Source: Myxococcales bacterium
GTDB taxonomy: Bacteria; Myxococcota; Polyangia; Fen-1088
Length of the DNA: 5,738 bases
Assembly (NCBI GenBank): GCA_003159055.1
Contig: PMLH01000332.1
Location: 1-5,738 of the forward strand
Reading direction: 5' to 3'
Shown piece after piece: positions 4,911 through 5,738 of this stretch. The notes beneath the pieces were generated by a model. That model saw only the letters and a program-made list of their open reading frames with translations. It was not told the origin of the DNA and did not search any database. Both the position numbers and the translations under genes were made by a program. Every line of letters begins with the position of its first letter. Position 1 is the first letter of the stretch.

Positions 4911-5659
4911 TGAGCCTCGATCGGACAAGACAGACGATGGACGGTTTTGGCATCAGCGATATCGGGGCCTCTTCTTGCTATTCGGACGGGGAGGCAGACA
5001 TGCTCTTTGATCAGACCAAAGGGATCGGCTTGTCCATTCTTCGTATCGCCATGGGCTCGGACGGCAGCCCGATGGATTACGAGGCCCATTACTATTCCGA
5101 CATCAAGAAAGCAAATGCACGCGGCGCCGAAAGAATTATTGGGACGCTCTGGAGCGCTCCCGAGAGCTACAAGACCCCTGACAGCGCAAACCACGGCGCC
5201 CACTTGAACCCGGAAAAGTACGAGGACTGGGCCACTACGATTGCTGCCTTCCCGAGCAAGGTGAAGGAAAACACGGGCGTCGATCTCTACGCCAGGTCCG
5301 CGCAGTACGAGCCCGACTATTGCAGCGGAGGCACCGACAACCAGTGCAGCGCCAACTACTCGACGATGCTCTACACAGCCGAGGAGATGGTGGCCTTCCT
5401 GAAGGTTCTGGGACCGAAGCTTCGCGCCTTGAGCCCGCCCGTCAAGGTCATCGCGCCGGAAGTGTCCGAATGGCTCCGGCTCTGGACCAACGAGATAGGT
5501 GATGCCGTTGTGGCCAGCGACCAGAATTCCTTGAAACGGAACGGCCGCAAGCTCTCGCAGAACGTGATTCACCACTTCACGTTCAAGGGGGACGATCGCG
5601 TCGCTCGCTGGCGAGCCTGGGAGGACACCGCGCGCACCCTGGCCGCGTGGACGGCCTAG
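4910..5659 (+). CDS. Truncated GH30 glycoside hydrolase with SnoaL-like C-terminal tail
   Basis: From GTG 4910 the 249-residue product begins QTMDGFGISDIGAS and continues with GIGLSILRIAMGSDG, the first strands of the GH30 (beta/alpha)8 barrel, a family of xylan- and glucan-acting enzymes. Residues 124-137 (VDLYARSAQYEPDY) correspond to the loop carrying the catalytic acid/base, Glu134; the residue before it is Tyr where the family normally has Asn (NEP). WLRLWTNEIGDAVVA (188-202) is still GH30-like. From about residue 206 the sequence changes to SQNVIHHFTFKGDDRVARWR and WEDTARTLAAW, which fits the last strands and helix of SnoaL/NTF2-like proteins. The second half of the barrel, with the nucleophile Glu, is gone, so hydrolysis is not expected. 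GTG 4910 overlaps the preceding TAG by one base (TAGTG) and AGGGAG precedes it by seven bases, so translational coupling is possible, but the original start was probably 4368. It is probably a pseudogene. Confidence 0.75.
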   Translation: MSLDRTRQTMDGFGISDIGASSCYSDGEADMLFDQTKGIGLSILRIAMGSDGSPMDYEAHYYSDIKKANARGAERIIGTLWSAPESYKTPDSANHGAHLNPEKYEDWATTIAAFPSKVKENTGVDLYARSAQYEPDYCSGGTDNQCSANYSTMLYTAEEMVAFLKVLGPKLRALSPPVKVIAPEVSEWLRLWTNEIGDAVVASDQNSLKRNGRKLSQNVIHHFTFKGDDRVARWRAWEDTARTLAAWTA

Positions 5660-5706
5660 CGACCGGGAACTTCCTAGCACCCCATCCGCGAACAGGACTG
5701 GCAGAC

Positions 5707-5721
5707 CCGCGAGAATCGCGG
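5707..5721 (+). terminator. Hairpin after the GH30/SnoaL ORF
   Basis: CCGCGA at 5707-5712 pairs with TCGCGG at 5716-5721 around GAA, 47 bases after the stop codon at 5657-5659. It is GC-rich but is not followed by a T-run, so a terminator role is only possible. Confidence 0.3.
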
Positions 5722-5738
5722 CATCGACGACCGCTCCC

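Noticed and set aside
4866..4912. Programmed -1 ribosomal frameshift
   Set aside because: No X-XXY-YYZ slippery heptamer or following pseudoknot is evident, so mutation or sequencing error is the simpler cause.
4661..5680. 339-codon open frame on the - strand
   Set aside because: It is antisense to the GH30 domain and the Gly-rich linker; its Pro/Val-rich end is just the complement of the repetitive linker codons.

Overview
The window is GC-rich and nearly everything recognisable in it lies on the + strand. Long Asp/Ala-rich and Gly/Ser/Thr-rich linkers after lipoprotein signal peptides, an IS66-type transposase remnant, a LigD-type DNA ligase and a GH30 glycosidase together suggest a large-genome myxobacterium (Myxococcota, Polyangiales-like). 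This assignment is inference from style and gene content; there is no marker gene.

Layout. Bases 1-640 hold no convincing conserved gene: there is a strong 9-bp hairpin (215-239), a lower-GC patch with a weak small membrane ORF on the - strand (288-428), and a 14-bp inverted repeat (530-543/615-628). Bases 643-942 are the C-terminal end of an IS66 transposase. Bases 1093-2298 form one open frame that joins the N-terminal DNA-binding half of a tyrosine recombinase to the C-terminal two thirds of an ATP-dependent DNA ligase of the LigD type, ending in two perfect-length 30-bp repeats. At about 2391-2435 lies what looks like the last zinc-finger strand of an Fpg/Nei DNA glycosylase. A complete-looking lipoprotein gene with a predicted beta-propeller follows (2657-4015). 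A second copy of the LigD 3' end (4131-4238) lies 2,049 bp after the first, so the two copies flank the lipoprotein gene. The window ends with a Gly-rich lipoprotein leader (4368-4910) that is one base out of frame with a truncated GH30 glycoside hydrolase domain (4910-5659), whose tail is replaced by the end of a SnoaL/NTF2-like protein.

Interpretation. Only the lipoprotein at 2657-4015 looks like an intact gene. The rest is a patchwork of gene ends: C-terminal ends of IS66 transposase, LigD (twice), Fpg and SnoaL-like proteins, and N-terminal ends of an integrase and a GH30 enzyme. Two of these are joined in frame into open chimeric ORFs. The most economical reading is an accessory region eroded by deletions and recombination between co-oriented genes. 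Assembly error is a real alternative at each junction. I do not see a coherent new defence or metabolic system; the points most worth checking are the integrase-ligase chimera, the LigD repeat pair around the lipoprotein gene, and the frameshifted GH30/SnoaL chimera.
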